Source of the DNA: Zygnema cylindricum
Taxonomy: Eukaryota; Streptophyta; Zygnematophyceae; Zygnematales; Zygnemataceae
Direction of reading: 5' to 3'
Assembly: GCA_037447655.1 (NCBI GenBank)
Contig: JBBHKE010000050.1
Location: 1-61,868, forward strand
DNA: 61,868 nucleotides
Shown one piece after another: positions 33,759-44,784 of this stretch. Made by a program: the position numbers and the translations under genes. The notes beneath the pieces were generated by a model, which saw nothing but the letters and a program-made list of their open reading frames with translations, was not told the DNA's origin and made no database searches. Positions within the stretch are counted from its first letter, which is position 1. Every line of letters begins with the position of its first letter.

Positions 33759-34649
33759 TGTTGAAAAGGGGTAATTAGTAGTTCACTTCCCTATTTTAGT
33801 TTTGTTTTAAAGAAAGAGAGTAAGGATCAAAGGAGCGCCATGGCTGCCGCCATATTTAGAAAGTGGCAGTTTTTGCAGTAAAGGGTATTTTGGCTAAAAT
33901 GATGCCTAGGTCTAGATTTGAACCTGTGACCTCTAGATTCTATATAGCCTAACGCCTTAACCATTAAGGCGTTACGAAACGATACACGTGACGGGTTTCA
34001 TAACTATATAAACATTAACGAAACAGCTAATTAACAGCAGACTAACCAAAAGGAGCAATTTCTGCATGTACGCGAATCTGAACCGTGTAAAATATGTTTT
34101 GATCGGACGGCCAACATTATAGCCGCCACGCGAAGTGAACTTTTTGGCGGCATACGGATATAGCGTCACGCGGTGCCACGTGGCGCTACATTATTTGATA
34201 CCGGAGAAGATGGGAGGAGGAACCATGGCTTTCGATATGACAGGTGTCACCTTGTAGACCTTGTCGTACAATGGTTGTACAATAAGTACATCGCCCATTG
34301 TACCTTCTTGTACTTTATAGTGTTCCTATTGGACTAGGGTTTAATAGTAGGTAGTCGTGAGTAGGCAGACCGAGACTTAGTAATATTTAGGTACCTCTCT
34401 CTCTAAGAGAGCTTGTAACTATAAAGGTCATCTTTGACCAGCCATAACTTACTGCTCGGGTGAGCAAACTCACTGATTCTTTTTGCGTTTGACTCAGGGG
34501 AGTCTTGTCCTCACAGGGTTGAGAGTGGTCAAAATATTTGTGTGCCTGGGAGGCGCTTATTCAGCGGGAAAGTAGAAGGGGCAAATATTATCCTAGAGGC
34601 TTTACATAGGCTGCTCATTCTGTGGGTCAATGGAGACCATAGAATTTCA
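33759..34649 (+). mobile_element. 5' LTR of the young copia element
   Basis: TGTTGAAAAGGGG to ATAGAATTTCA. Contains GCCATGGCTGCC (about 33839), an antisense tRNA-like module (about 33911-33980), five GTAC motifs at 34264-34317, a CT-rich tract, the leader hairpins 34453-34466 and 34491-34504, and the gag start codon at 34630. Transcription start is not mapped; the hairpins are most likely in R/U5. Confidence 0.9.
33911..33980 (-). other. tRNA-Leu/Ser-like module in LTR (antisense)
   Basis: On the minus strand: GCCT-TAATGGTTA-AGGC, a 4-bp D-stem with a canonical D-loop containing the A-box TGGTTAAGGCG, then GTTAGGCTATATAGAATC, then AGAGGTCACAGGTTCAAATC containing the B-box. The acceptor and T stems do not pair, so it is not a working tRNA. 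It is repeated at 39231-39300 in the 3' LTR. Confidence 0.6.
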
Positions 34650-35640
34650 GGTTATGGGCCCACCCTCTAAGGTGCCCATATTTGATGGATCAGAATTTCT
34701 TTATTGGGAAATGATGATGGAGGGAGAACTATTTGAGAAGCATCTATGGGGCATAGTGTCTGGACAAATTCGATGCCCACCTCCACCTGGGTTTGGAGGG
34801 ACACGTTTTTCTGGCACCTCCGCCTCTACAGTTGGTAGAAAAGCTGCCACCATCACCGAGGATGAAGATGAGGAAGGAGAAGAGATTGTCATGGAAGGAG
34901 AAAAGGAAGGAGTTGCAACTCAAGTAACACCATTACCGACGGCGATACCGGCAGCAGCACCACCAGAAACAACGACAAGGGTTCAGACCGAAAGATCAGA
35001 GTATGATAAGTGGAACTACAAAGACAAGGTTGCTAAGCTCTTAATTCTTAAAAGTGTAGCAAAGGGCATTGCCATTCCCCTTATGCATGTCAAATCTTCA
35101 TCTCAGATTTGGATATCACTAGTTAACAAATATAAGAGTGGATCATTGCAGCAACAACAGTTGGCAGAAATATGATTGCAGTTTATTCTTATAAGGGAGG
35201 AAGTATGGATAATTATTGCAATGACATAGGAGCATTGTTTGGAGAGTTAGAGAGTGCAGGTAACTCATGGTCTGAGAGACAAAGAGTGAACACATTAATG
35301 ATGAAACTACCTGTAGAGTATGAGAATATCATTAACCGATTGCAGGACATAGGAGATAGCAATTGGAATTGGGATGACACTGTGGGAATGATTTTAGTGA
35401 AAGAAAGCACCATAGAGCTTAGAAGAGGGAGTCCAAGTGTTCAAGCATTGTTTACAAGAGCTGATTGGCGGAAGCGTGATGAGGAGAGAGGGAAAGATCC
35501 CTATTGAAACTTTGGTGGAAGAGGACAAGGAGGTGGCAGATTTGATAGATAGGGGAGAGGAACTTCTCGAGGAGGATTATGTCACTTCTGCAAGAAACCG
35601 AGACACTATATGGCAGATTATGTCAGACTTGCAGATCTTC
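34630..35640 (+). pseudogene. Copia gag of the young element
   Basis: METIEFQVMGPPSKVPIFDG opens the frame; residues 1-7 are encoded by the LTR. The first segment runs to a TGA at 35173-35175 (34630-35175). After a frameshift it continues as YKGGSMDNYCNDIGALFGEL, VNTLMMKLPVEYENIINRLQ and ILVKESTIELRRGSPSVQAL (35172-35507). More stops follow. The zinc knuckle CHFCKKPRHYMADY (about 35580-35621) has Tyr instead of the last Cys. About four nonsense or frameshift lesions in all. Confidence 0.85.
34650..34664 (+). promoter_or_regulatory. Primer binding site for a 5' half of initiator tRNA-Met
   Basis: GGTTATGGGCCCACC lies immediately after the LTR terminal CA. It is the complement of the anticodon arm of plant-type initiator tRNA-Met (GGUGGGCCCAUAACC), 15 of 15 from memory of that tRNA. 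Drosophila copia is the known precedent for priming from this internal position with a cleaved half tRNA. The site is also coding, as Gln-Val-Met-Gly-Pro-Pro of gag. Confidence 0.85.
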
Positions 35641-35767
35641 GACTGAAAGATGGTCAAGGAACCTCAAAGGACTGAGGAAAGAAAAAGGCTTTCCTGACTC
35701 AAGTTCTTGATGAGGAAGTGGAAGAAAAAACTGAACCTGAAGAGGAGCTTAAGGGCTTCTCCTTAAT

Positions 35768-35989
35768 ATGAAAAACACTGAAAAGTATGTCGACATTCCA
35801 CGGAGACAAAAGTGTGCTTTCGGAGGTAAGAAGGATCCACCCGAGGATGGGTGGATCATAGACTTAGGGGCTTCAATGCATATGTGCAAAGAAAAGCGGT
35901 GGTTCACTAAACTGAGAAAGATCCCAACAGTTGAGATAGAGTACGGAGATGGTAGAGTAAAAAACCACAAGTCTTGTTGGAACTGTTGA
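35768..35989 (+). pseudogene. Copia aspartic protease segment
   Basis: WIIDLGASMHMCKEKRWFTK carries the active-site region, with Leu in place of the Ser/Thr that normally follows Asp (DSGA). A one-base frameshift in the A-run of GTAAAAAACC near 35965 separates it from the rest of pol. Confidence 0.85.
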
Positions 35990-35990
35990 C

Positions 35991-37652
35991 TTGAAGGTTC
36001 TAGTTGATGGAAAGGCCTCAATTGTAACACTCTCAAAAGTTCTTTACATTCCACAACTAAGCAAGAACCTAGTCTCAACAGCTGTCCTAGATGAAAAGGA
36101 GTTTGAAACAGGAACTAGGAAAGGAATCTTCACAACAAGCTTTGATAATGAGGTTTATTTCATAGCTGAGAAGGGCAGTCAAGGAATGTTCAGAATTGTA
36201 CTTTGCAATGAAAAGAGTGTTCTCTACTCGTGTGCAAGTGAGATGATGCTTTGGCATAAAAGGTTGGGGCATGTGCATCTAGATAGATTAAAGAAAATGA
36301 AGAAAAAGGGAATAGTGGAGGGTATTACTATTGAAGATGATGAGACCTTTGATGATTGTAGTGGATGTGCCCAAGGGAAGATTCATAGACTTCCATTTCC
36401 AAAGGCAACCACATTTAGGAGAGAGAAAGTATTAGATCTAGTTCACACTGATGTTTGGGGACCAGCTAGGTATGCTTCACATGGGGGGAAGAGATGGATG
36501 TTAACTATCAGAGATGTTTGGTCTGGATACACGAAGGTATACTTTCTCAAACATAAGTCAGAGGTATTAAAATGTTTCAAAGAGTATAAAGTATGGAGTG
36601 AAAAGCTACATGAAACCTCAATAAAAGAGAAAAGAAGTGATAATGGGAAAGAATACACCTTCAGGGAATTTGAAGAATATCTTAAAGAAGAAGGAATTCA
36701 TCATGAGAAAACTGTTCCCTATAATCCGGAACAAAATGGAGTAGCAGAAAGAGTGAATAGAACTTTAGGAGATATGTCCAGAAGTATGTTAAGTGATAAG
36801 AGGATAGGGCTGCAGTTTTGGGCTGAGTCTATGAACTATGCTAATTTCATCAAAAATAGAGTCCTAACTTCGGCAAATAAGGAGGAAACTCCGTATGAGA
36901 GGTGGACAGGAAGAAAGCCTGATTTGTCTAGTTTGAGAGTGTTCGGAAGTCAAGTCTACAGTTTGGATTCCGATAAGACTAAATGGAAGTTAGAGGGAAG
37001 AGGGAAACCAGGATATCTTGTAGGATATGATGAGAGCACAAAAGGATACCGAGTGTATGACTTGAAAAAGAGAGATATAATTTTGGTAAAACACATAGTG
37101 GTGATGAATGAAGAGAAGTCCATTGATCCATTCAAATATAATAAGGAAGTCAAAATCAGATTTGAAACGGATCAGTTTTCTGACTTTGACTTTGAAAATG
37201 AAGAGAAGGAAGAGGGAGAAAAAGAAAAATCTGAAGATCTACCAAAGGAGAAGGAAGAAAGGACAACATCCGAGACAACGCCACAATACGAAGTGGAAAC
37301 CGATGAGGAACTTGATGAGACACCGGAATTGGAAGATAGGGAAGCTGAAAATCTCCCAAAACGAAACCCAAGGATGCCTTCCATACCGGCGTCCGATTTT
37401 GAAGGGGGAAGAAGAAGTAGTAAACGACTTCAAGAAAGACAAGTAAATAACCAACTCACAAAGATGTCTCACCCAGATGAACCTCAAACATACTTAGAGG
37501 CCATAAACACTCCAGAAAGTAGCTGGTGGATCACAGCTATAAATGAAGAAATGGCCTCTATCATGGAAGCCAATACATGGGAGTTGGTAGATTGTCCACC
37601 AGACCGAAAACCGATCGAATGTAAGTGGGTGTTTAAACTTAAATTAAACTAG
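35991..37652 (+). pseudogene. Copia protease C-term, pre-integrase, integrase and RT entry
   Basis: One 553-codon frame. Pre-integrase zinc motif: LWHKRLGHVHLDRL ... CSGCAQGK. Integrase catalytic residues are all present: first Asp in LVHTDVWGP, second in KRSDNGKEYTFREF, Glu in NGVAERVNRT. Then the IRVFG-like C-terminal part (SSLRVFGSQVYSLDS), a Glu/Lys-rich acidic linker, and RT entry ECKWVFKLKLN. Ends with TAG where the older copy has Ser (LNSDN). Confidence 0.9.
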
Positions 37653-39065
37653 GATAATACCATTGAGAGGTAAAAAGCTAGGTTAGTTGCAAAAGGTTAT
37701 ACACAGAAAGAGGGGATAGACTACGAAGAAACCTTTGCACCTGTAGTCATATTTCCTTCTGTTAGAATCCTTTTAAGTATAGCTGTAGCGGAGGATATGG
37801 GAATCCACCAGATGGATATTAAAACGGCCTTTTTGCACGGAGAGTTGGAAGAAGAAATTTACATGAGGCAACCGGAAGGATTCGTGGAAAGTGGGGAAGA
37901 AAACAAAGTTTGCAAACTGATAAAATCACTCTATGGGCTTAAGCAAGCCCCGCGACAGTGGAATATAAAGCTCGACGACTTTTTGACCGGTTTGGGGTAT
38001 ATCAGAATTAGTTCAGATCACTCTATATATTTATTTGAGGATGAGAATGGAGTGATATTTATTGCTATTTATGTGGATGATTTGTTGGTCTTAAGCAAGT
38101 CCTTAGATAAAATTAACAAACTAAAACAGGATCTTAGAAGCAGTTTTGATATGAAAGATCTTGGCGAAGCAAAGTACATTTTGGGAATTCAGATGGAAAG
38201 AGATAGAGGGAATAGAATTATAAGTCTACCTCAAAAAGAAGCAATCGGTAATATGCTAGAAAAATTTCAAATGGAGAAAGCAAACGGATGTACTACTCCC
38301 ATGGATTTGAAGAAAGTGAGTGAGGGGAGTGAAGAGGGAGGAATATTCATCATTAATGATGAGATGGAAGAGATAGAAAGAAAATTTATGGAAAATATCC
38401 CTTATCGGCAGATTGTAGGCAGTTTAATTTATTTTATGAACTGTACCCGTTCGGATATAGCTGCAGCTGTAGGTGTCCTTAGTAGAAATCTAAATGAACC
38501 AAGAAAGAGAGATTGGGAGGCTACCAAAAGGGTGATGAGGTATCTGGTGGGGACAAGGGAATTATGGTTGCATTTGGGAGGGGAGCACCCTGACATCACC
38601 ACTTGGAGTGATGCCAACTATAGAGATGTGCCTTTAAGGAGGTGTATGAATGGATATGTGTTACAAATTGGATCCGGTGCATGTTGTTGGAGTAGCAAGC
38701 AACAAAAAGTAGTTGCTCAGTCCACTATGGAGGCTGAATACATGGCTTCCTGTGCTGCCACCAAAGAATTAATGTGGGTTAAATCTCTTCTTGAAGAACT
38801 TGGGTTCATGAAGTCTGGAACTCAAAATGCTTTTTGTGATAATCAAGCTGCTATCTCGATTGCAGCTAATCCGAAACATCACTTCAAAGCTAAGCATATG
38901 GATATTAGACTAAGCTTTGTCAGAGTGAAGGTAGAAAAAAAATTTATTAAACTGGTTCATAAAACTGATAGAGAAATGATTGCAGACATGATGACAAAAG
39001 CAGTGCCTTCCCCTAAGTTGATTTATTGCAGAGAAAACTGTGGATTAAAATTGAAAAGTGACTAG
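37653..39065 (+). pseudogene. Copia reverse transcriptase and RNase H
   Basis: Same frame as the preceding segment, interrupted only by TAG (37650-37652) and TAA (37671-37673, Tyr in the older copy). RT: VAKGYTQKEGIDYEETFAPV, HQMDIKTAFLHGELEEEIYM, then AIYVDDLLVLSK with the catalytic YVDD. RNase H: TWSDANYRDVPLRRCMNGYV, STMEAEYMASCAATKELMWV, AFCDNQAAISIAANPKHHFK, holding Asp, Glu and Asp. Stop TAG at 39063-39065; a polypurine tract follows. Confidence 0.9.
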
Positions 39066-39078
39066 GAATTAAGGGGAG
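39066..39078 (+). promoter_or_regulatory. Polypurine tract
   Basis: GAATTAAGGGGAG lies directly before the 3' LTR TGTTG; it is the plus-strand primer of reverse transcription. The other copia fragments here have TTTAGGGGAG at the same place. Confidence 0.85.
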
Positions 39079-39969
39079 TGTTGAAAAGGGGTAATTAGTA
39101 GTTCACTTCCCTATTTTAGTTTTGTTTTAAAGAAAGAGAGTAAGGATCAAAGGCGCGCCATGGCTGCCGCCATATTTAGAAAGTGGCAGTTTTTGCAGTT
39201 AAGGGTATTTTGGCTAAAATGATGCCTAGGTCTAGATTTGAACCTATGACCTCTAGATTCTATATAGCCTAACGCCTTAACCATTAAGACCTTACGAAAC
39301 GATACACGTGATGGGTTTCATAACTATATAAACATTAACGAAACAACTAATTAACAGCAGACTAACCAAAAGGAGCAATTTCTGCATGTACGCGAATCTG
39401 AACCGTGTAAAATATGTTTTGATCGGACGGCCGGCATTATTACCGCCACGCGAAGTGAGCTTATTGGCGGCATACGGATATAGCGTCACGCGGTGCCACG
39501 TGGCGCTACATTATTTGATACCGGAGAAGATGGGAGGAGGAACCATGGCTTTCGATATGACAGGTGTCACCTTGTAGACCTTGTCGTACAATGGTTGTAC
39601 AATAAGTACATCGCCCATTGTACCTTCTTGTACTTTATAGTGTTCCTATTGGACTAGGGTTTAATAGTAGGTAGTCGTGAGTAGGCAGACCGAGACTTAG
39701 TAATATTTAGGTACCTCTCTCTCTAAGAGAGCTTGTAACTATAAAGGTCATCTTTGACCAGCCATAACTTACTGCTCGGGTGAGCAAACTCACTGATTCT
39801 TTTTGCGTTTGACTCAGGGGAGTCTTGTCCTTAGAAGGGTGAGAGTGGTCAGAATATTTGTGTGCCTGGGCGGCGCTTATTCAGCGGGAAAGTAGAAGGG
39901 GCAAATATTATCCTAGAGGCTTTACATAGGCTGCTCATTCTGTGGGTCAATGGAGACCACATAATTTCA
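39079..39969 (+). mobile_element. 3' LTR of the young copia element
   Basis: Equal in length to the 5' LTR. Differences are scattered: for example the first codons of the embedded gag start read ATGGAGACCACATAA here, a stop that does not matter in a 3' LTR. Hairpins are at 39773-39786 and 39811-39824. Confidence 0.9.
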
Positions 39970-39974
39970 TCTAT

Positions 39975-40725
39975 ATTAACATATATCGATATAAACATAT
40001 ATTGATATAAACATATATAGATGTCAACATATATGGATATTAACATAGATAGATATAAATATAAATATATCAAAACATAGATCGATATAAACATATATCG
40101 ATATACACAAATATAGATATACACATATGTAGACATACAGAGTTATAGATATACACATATAAAGATATAAACATAGGCAAATATAAATAGATATGAACAT
40201 AAATCGATACAAACATAGATATATACAAACATATATAGATATTAATATATATTGATATATACACATATCGATATTTGCATATATCGATATTTTCATGCAT
40301 CGATTTAAACATATATCGATATAAACATAGATCGATATCAACATAGATCAATATAAACATAGATCAAAATATACATAGATCAATATAAATATGTATCGAT
40401 ATAAACATAAATCGGATCGATGTAAACATATATCGGATCGATGTAAACATATATTGGATCGATGTACACATATATCGGGTTGATGTAAAACATATTCAGG
40501 ATCAACGCAAACATATATCGGATCGCCATAAACATAAATCGATATAAAGATATATAAATATATAAACATATATCAATATAATCATATATTGATATAAACA
40601 TATATCGATAAAAACATTAAACAGATACAAACATTATACTAATATAAACATTATTCAAACATAAACATTATACAGATGTAAACATATAAAGATATAAACA
40701 TATACAAACATAAACATAAGGAAAC
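39975..40725. repeat. AT-rich satellite (ACATATATCGATATAA type)
   Basis: Imperfect 12-18 bp repeats of ATATATCGATATAAACAT with an inner block of about 30-bp units (ATCGGATCGATGTAAACATA, about 40410-40540). It continues the sequence at 33665-33753, so the array was split by the copia insertion. Confidence 0.85.
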
Positions 40726-40995
40726 ATATTGAACCAAAAAACGTTATGGCAAACCAACTGAGGCCAGGGGTACAAAACGGGCACGGCCATAACTGAAAAA
40801 CTAAAAGGCAATATAAATCAAAGAAAGCAACGTGAATACAACGCGTAAAAATAATGCACTTGAACCCAAAAAACAAAAAACAGAACAACTCATTCAAACG
40901 AACCCTCCAACCATAACGCCAACACAATTAAATATCTATGAAAAGATACCTCGTAGGTCCCCTAAGCCCGAGGGAGCGCATTGAAGGACGTCCGA
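40726..40995. other. No gene recognised
   Basis: A short stretch between satellite and non-LTR remnant. Nothing supported. Confidence 0.4.
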
Positions 40996-41720
40996 AACGG
41001 CAATGATCCATAATCACAATAGGTGATCGAAGGAGAATAAAAACATGCACTCGTTGTAAAGCCACAGATAAACGTTGACGATAAAAAGATCTAAGGACCA
41101 AAAGAGGAGGGCTTTAGATCCTCGTCGCTCGAAAGAGAACGGACCACAATTACAAGGAAAAACGTCCGATGCTAGACACAAAAAAACCAAAGATATCGAC
41201 GGTTATTGGAATAAAGTCATCGATAGCGTCTCATTGTGCATAATCACGCTCCTTCGCCTTAGCGACATCACGGGCGGCCACCTCAACATGTCAAGCTGCC
41301 TCGCGAAGGATTGTAGTAGAAGTACGGTTCGCAAAAAAAATGTCGCCAAAGATACGACGGGCGCCATCGAGAAAAAAAACATCAATCCTTGGCGAAAAAA
41401 TAATGTGAGAAATTTTTGACGCACAGAAAAGTCCCCCTCCAAAGTGATTGTCGCAATGGCATCATGAATAGTGTCATGAACCTGGATCAATTGTCCCCCA
41501 TGGGAGCATCGAAGCAAACAGATGCCATTAGGCTCCAAGACGCGACCACAAAAGCTAGAGAGTCGAGTAAAGAAAGACGAGGGAGGTCAAGGCGAAACCA
41601 GAGGGAAGTGGTGAATTGATCGTGTGTGAATCGAAGTATGGATAAAATAAGTGTAGTGGATAACCAAGCACCAGAACCATGTCCATCACAAGAGAGAAGA
41701 CACACACACGAAAAATAAGA
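40996..41720 (-). pseudogene. Non-LTR retrotransposon C-terminal remnant, minus strand
   Basis: Pieces in different frames, in order on the minus strand: GSGAWLSTTLILSILRFTHD, QFTTSLWFRLDLPRLSLLDS (41.5-41.7 kb); GICLLRCSHGGQLIQVHDTI, HDAIATITLEGDFSVR (41.41-41.54 kb); RRIFGDIFFANRTST, AARDVAKAKERDYAQ, DDFIPITVDIFGFF (about 41.19-41.38 kb); FYRQRLSVALQRVHVF (about 41.05-41.1 kb). This is the post-RT region of a LINE-like polyprotein: F..+RLGLP, C..GG..I.+HD..+D.I, then a GD-VVT nuclease-like block. The last part is homologous to 22386-22817. Confidence 0.6.
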
Positions 41721-43789
41721 GGGAAGCGCCTTGAGAAGCTCAGATTTTATGGCGGCGAGAACCCGATCGGAAATTGATTCTTGGACATGCGTTACGGGTT
41801 TTGTAATAAGGGTTTAATGAACCACCATATCCACTAAGGTAAGAGGAGGAAGTGAACGTGTCGCGTCTACGGCGAATACACCGTCCGAGACTCGAGAGAC
41901 CACTGTGGCGAGAACGGGGGTGCCTCTCACCAAGAAGTGCGAAACAAGAGTGGAGGCAATAAGGTATCATTAAATTTATAATATGTGGTTTACAAGCTCT
42001 ACGTGGAAATAAATCGTACAAAATATAACAACATGTAATGTTGGCCATACATATACAAAATTTCTTGATCGAACATATGCCTTAAGGCTCTCGTCCATCA
42101 AGCGTCGCCAATAATTGTACGAACACTTTTACAAGCATTAATGTTTTAATCACTTATCCATCAAGTCGTGCCAGGAAGGCAACTGACTCCTACGTTCTTT
42201 AATGTGAATAATATCATGTAGGTTCCTCTTCAAACGGTTAGAATAGGTGAATATTTTAAAAGCACAAAGTTTGAACGTCGTATCTGTACGAAATAACAAC
42301 ATTTAAGATTTGTAGAAATATATTTGAATTTACGTGCTTACTTTACAGGTTTAATTTGCGGTAATTTGTTTTAAATAGCACAACCCTTTGTGAGAAGATA
42401 AATTGATGCCGAAAGGAGTGTCAATTGATGTCTATTGATAAAGTTTTTTTCATTCGTTTCGTTGGATTTGAGTTCACCTTGTCCGAAGGCACATGGCCTT
42501 TGCCAATTGTTAGGTTGTTGTTGATTGTCTGCCGTGGATCATATCTTCTATTTCTAAATGTACCAACTGTACGCGTCTAGTGTCCTGCTTGAGAACAGTT
42601 TGGGACACTAGCCAGACACTTGAATAAAATGAGTGTTTTCTTTGAAAACACAAAATCAGAAGGTCGAAGTTATCGCCCTAAAGTTTGGAGAATCTTGCCA
42701 AATATTTAATAAACATTATTTGTAAAAGAAAGAAAGAAAACTTTACGGCTTGGTACGAAATCAGTAAATAACCTCATTTTTCGCTTGATGAAGCCCCATA
42801 TTTTGCCGCAAATTGAACTCTAATTCGCGAAACATCACATCTAAAGGAAACGCAGATTAAGAAACGGCGTGATTGGAAACTATTCAAAACGAAAGTAATG
42901 TATGGATATCTTGTACGAAAAGAAATAAACCTTGTACACAAAATGAAACGGAAACAAAAACTTGTTAAAGTATCAACGCATTTTTTCATTTAGTTAACAC
43001 GCGTATAAGTGTAAACACATTTTTTTCATTTAGTTTCATTGAGAAGCTTTTATGTTTGTGCGTTTTTGATTCTTATAATATTTTTTTTGTTTCATGCAAG
43101 TCTATTTATTTTTACAATACTTTTAGTACTTCAGAACGTCGTTCCATACGTATCTCCATTTACGTTCAATGTGATGTTTCACGTTTACGTTCAATGTGAT
43201 GTTTCACCAATTAAATTCCAATTTTGCGGCAAGTTAAAATCCAACATGCATATACATTGTGTTGTTCAGAAACCCTTTGTCCATTAATTTGGCGAGAAAG
43301 TGAGCTTGCTCCCAGCAATTTTATTTACATGTTGTCATCCCAGTTTTGTCAGCGTTAAACTTGGCCGGCCGTGTGAATTGTTGATATATTATGACGGTCG
43401 ACGTTCACAAGCGATGCAAAATTTCAACCGGTTGACTACAATTTTTAGCAAGTCAAAACTGTTCAACGGATTAACCGTCAATTCTCATCCCAAAGGTACC
43501 AAGCTTGTAGAAATGTGTACGCTAAATGTAAAAATGTTAAATGTATTATCTTTGACAAGCTGACTTAGGCACTTGCTTCCAAACCAAAAAACGTTTGCGC
43601 TGATCATTTTTCTGGTACCTGTAAAGTGTAAATCACCATGTACTCGTGCCTAATTGACAGCTTATGCACGTGTTGGCCGTTGAACGCGCCACATCCAGTT
43701 CTACATTGCCACGTGGTAGTTTTTACTGCTCGTAGTTTGAAACAGTTCAAGCACTTTCATATGCGAAAGGCTCTGAACCATAGATGTCT
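41721..43789. other. No gene recognised
   Basis: No domain-bearing ORF. 41740-42048 has a minus-strand ORF without recognisable features. 43170-43210 contains the short direct repeat ACGTTCAATGTGATGTTTCAC twice in tandem. Confidence 0.4.
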
Positions 43790-44540
43790 CATTCGTACGG
43801 AAATGACATTTTTACGAAATTTCATTATTTTTTTCAGTTTTTGAATCTTTCGTAAAATGTGCATACTTTTCGTACGGACATAATGTACGGGTTAGATGTA
43901 CCAAAGATTCCAAATAAGAGACGTCGCTTCATTTCCGCGCGGGAAGACAGTCTCGTCCAATTCGTACGAATTTGGACTTTTTACGCAAATTACGTAGGTA
44001 TTCGTCGCTTTTATACTTTTCGTCAATTTCGTACAGTTTGTGCTGTACTTTTAGGGTTGAAACGGAGATGTATGAAGATATACGAAAGTGTTAAAAAATT
44101 GTGAAAAAGAACTGCAAAAATAAGGTAATGTACAACACTATACGGAAAGTGTACCGAAAAAGCCATAGAAGTACGGAAAATTTGGCGTTTAGTGCGAACG
44201 ATTTAATCGCGACGAACTATACGTAATAAACGCATTGAACCTTTTGAAAAAATCGTAAAAATCGTTAATGAATTTTCGTCCGTACTATTCCGTACATGTA
44301 AACAAAAATATATTTCACATATACCGCAGTTTGTACCATTTTTTATCCGTATCTTTTCGTTTGGTACAACCCCGTACATTTCCGTAAAATTTCTGTTCAG
44401 TTTACCGGACAGAATGTACTACGAAGTGCAACGTATCTTTTCGTCAAATTTCGTACATTTGCCGTACAAAAACGTACAGCTATCGTAAAATACCGTACAT
44501 TTCACGTGAATTAGCCGTTCAGTTTACCGGACAGAAAGTA
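43790..44540. other. GTAC / CGTAC-rich non-coding tract
   Basis: More than twenty GTAC tetramers in about 750 bases, most as CGTAC or GTACGG, several in recurring phrases (TTTCGTACATTT, GTTTACCGGACAGAA twice, near 44400 and 44523). No ORF of note. Confidence 0.6.
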
Positions 44541-44784
44541 CATCGCGTTTTTTTCCGATTTATTAAAAAGTCACGAATTATACGTTTTAATCGGAAAAAA
44601 GGAAAAAATCGCACGATTTGAACAACTATGTTATAAAGTTAGTTTTAGTATGAAGTCAAATTCGGTCAACGCATTCTAAAAACTATTGAATTTTGTTTCG
44701 TGCGCATATTCGTTATTTTTAGGGCGTTTCATGCGTGCGTTGTATGCCCATGAGACGTCTACGCTATGATCTCTACGTATGCGG

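Larger units (their letters stand above)
33754..39974 (+). mobile_element. Ty1/copia retrotransposon with both LTRs and TCTAT target duplication
   Basis: Complete structure: TSD TCTAT (33754-33758), 5' LTR 33759-34649, half-tRNA primer site 34650-34664, gag-pol, polypurine tract up to 39078, 3' LTR 39079-39969, TSD TCTAT (39970-39974). Both LTRs are 891 bp and differ at roughly 20 positions by eye, so it is young compared with the others here. Domain order protease-integrase-RT-RNase H marks it as copia. A few stops and frameshifts in gag and pol make it non-autonomous in its present form. Confidence 0.95.

Noticed and set aside
33911-33980. Functional tRNA gene
   Set aside because: D-arm, A-box and B-box-like motifs are present, but the acceptor and T stems do not pair and the sequence is duplicated in both LTRs.
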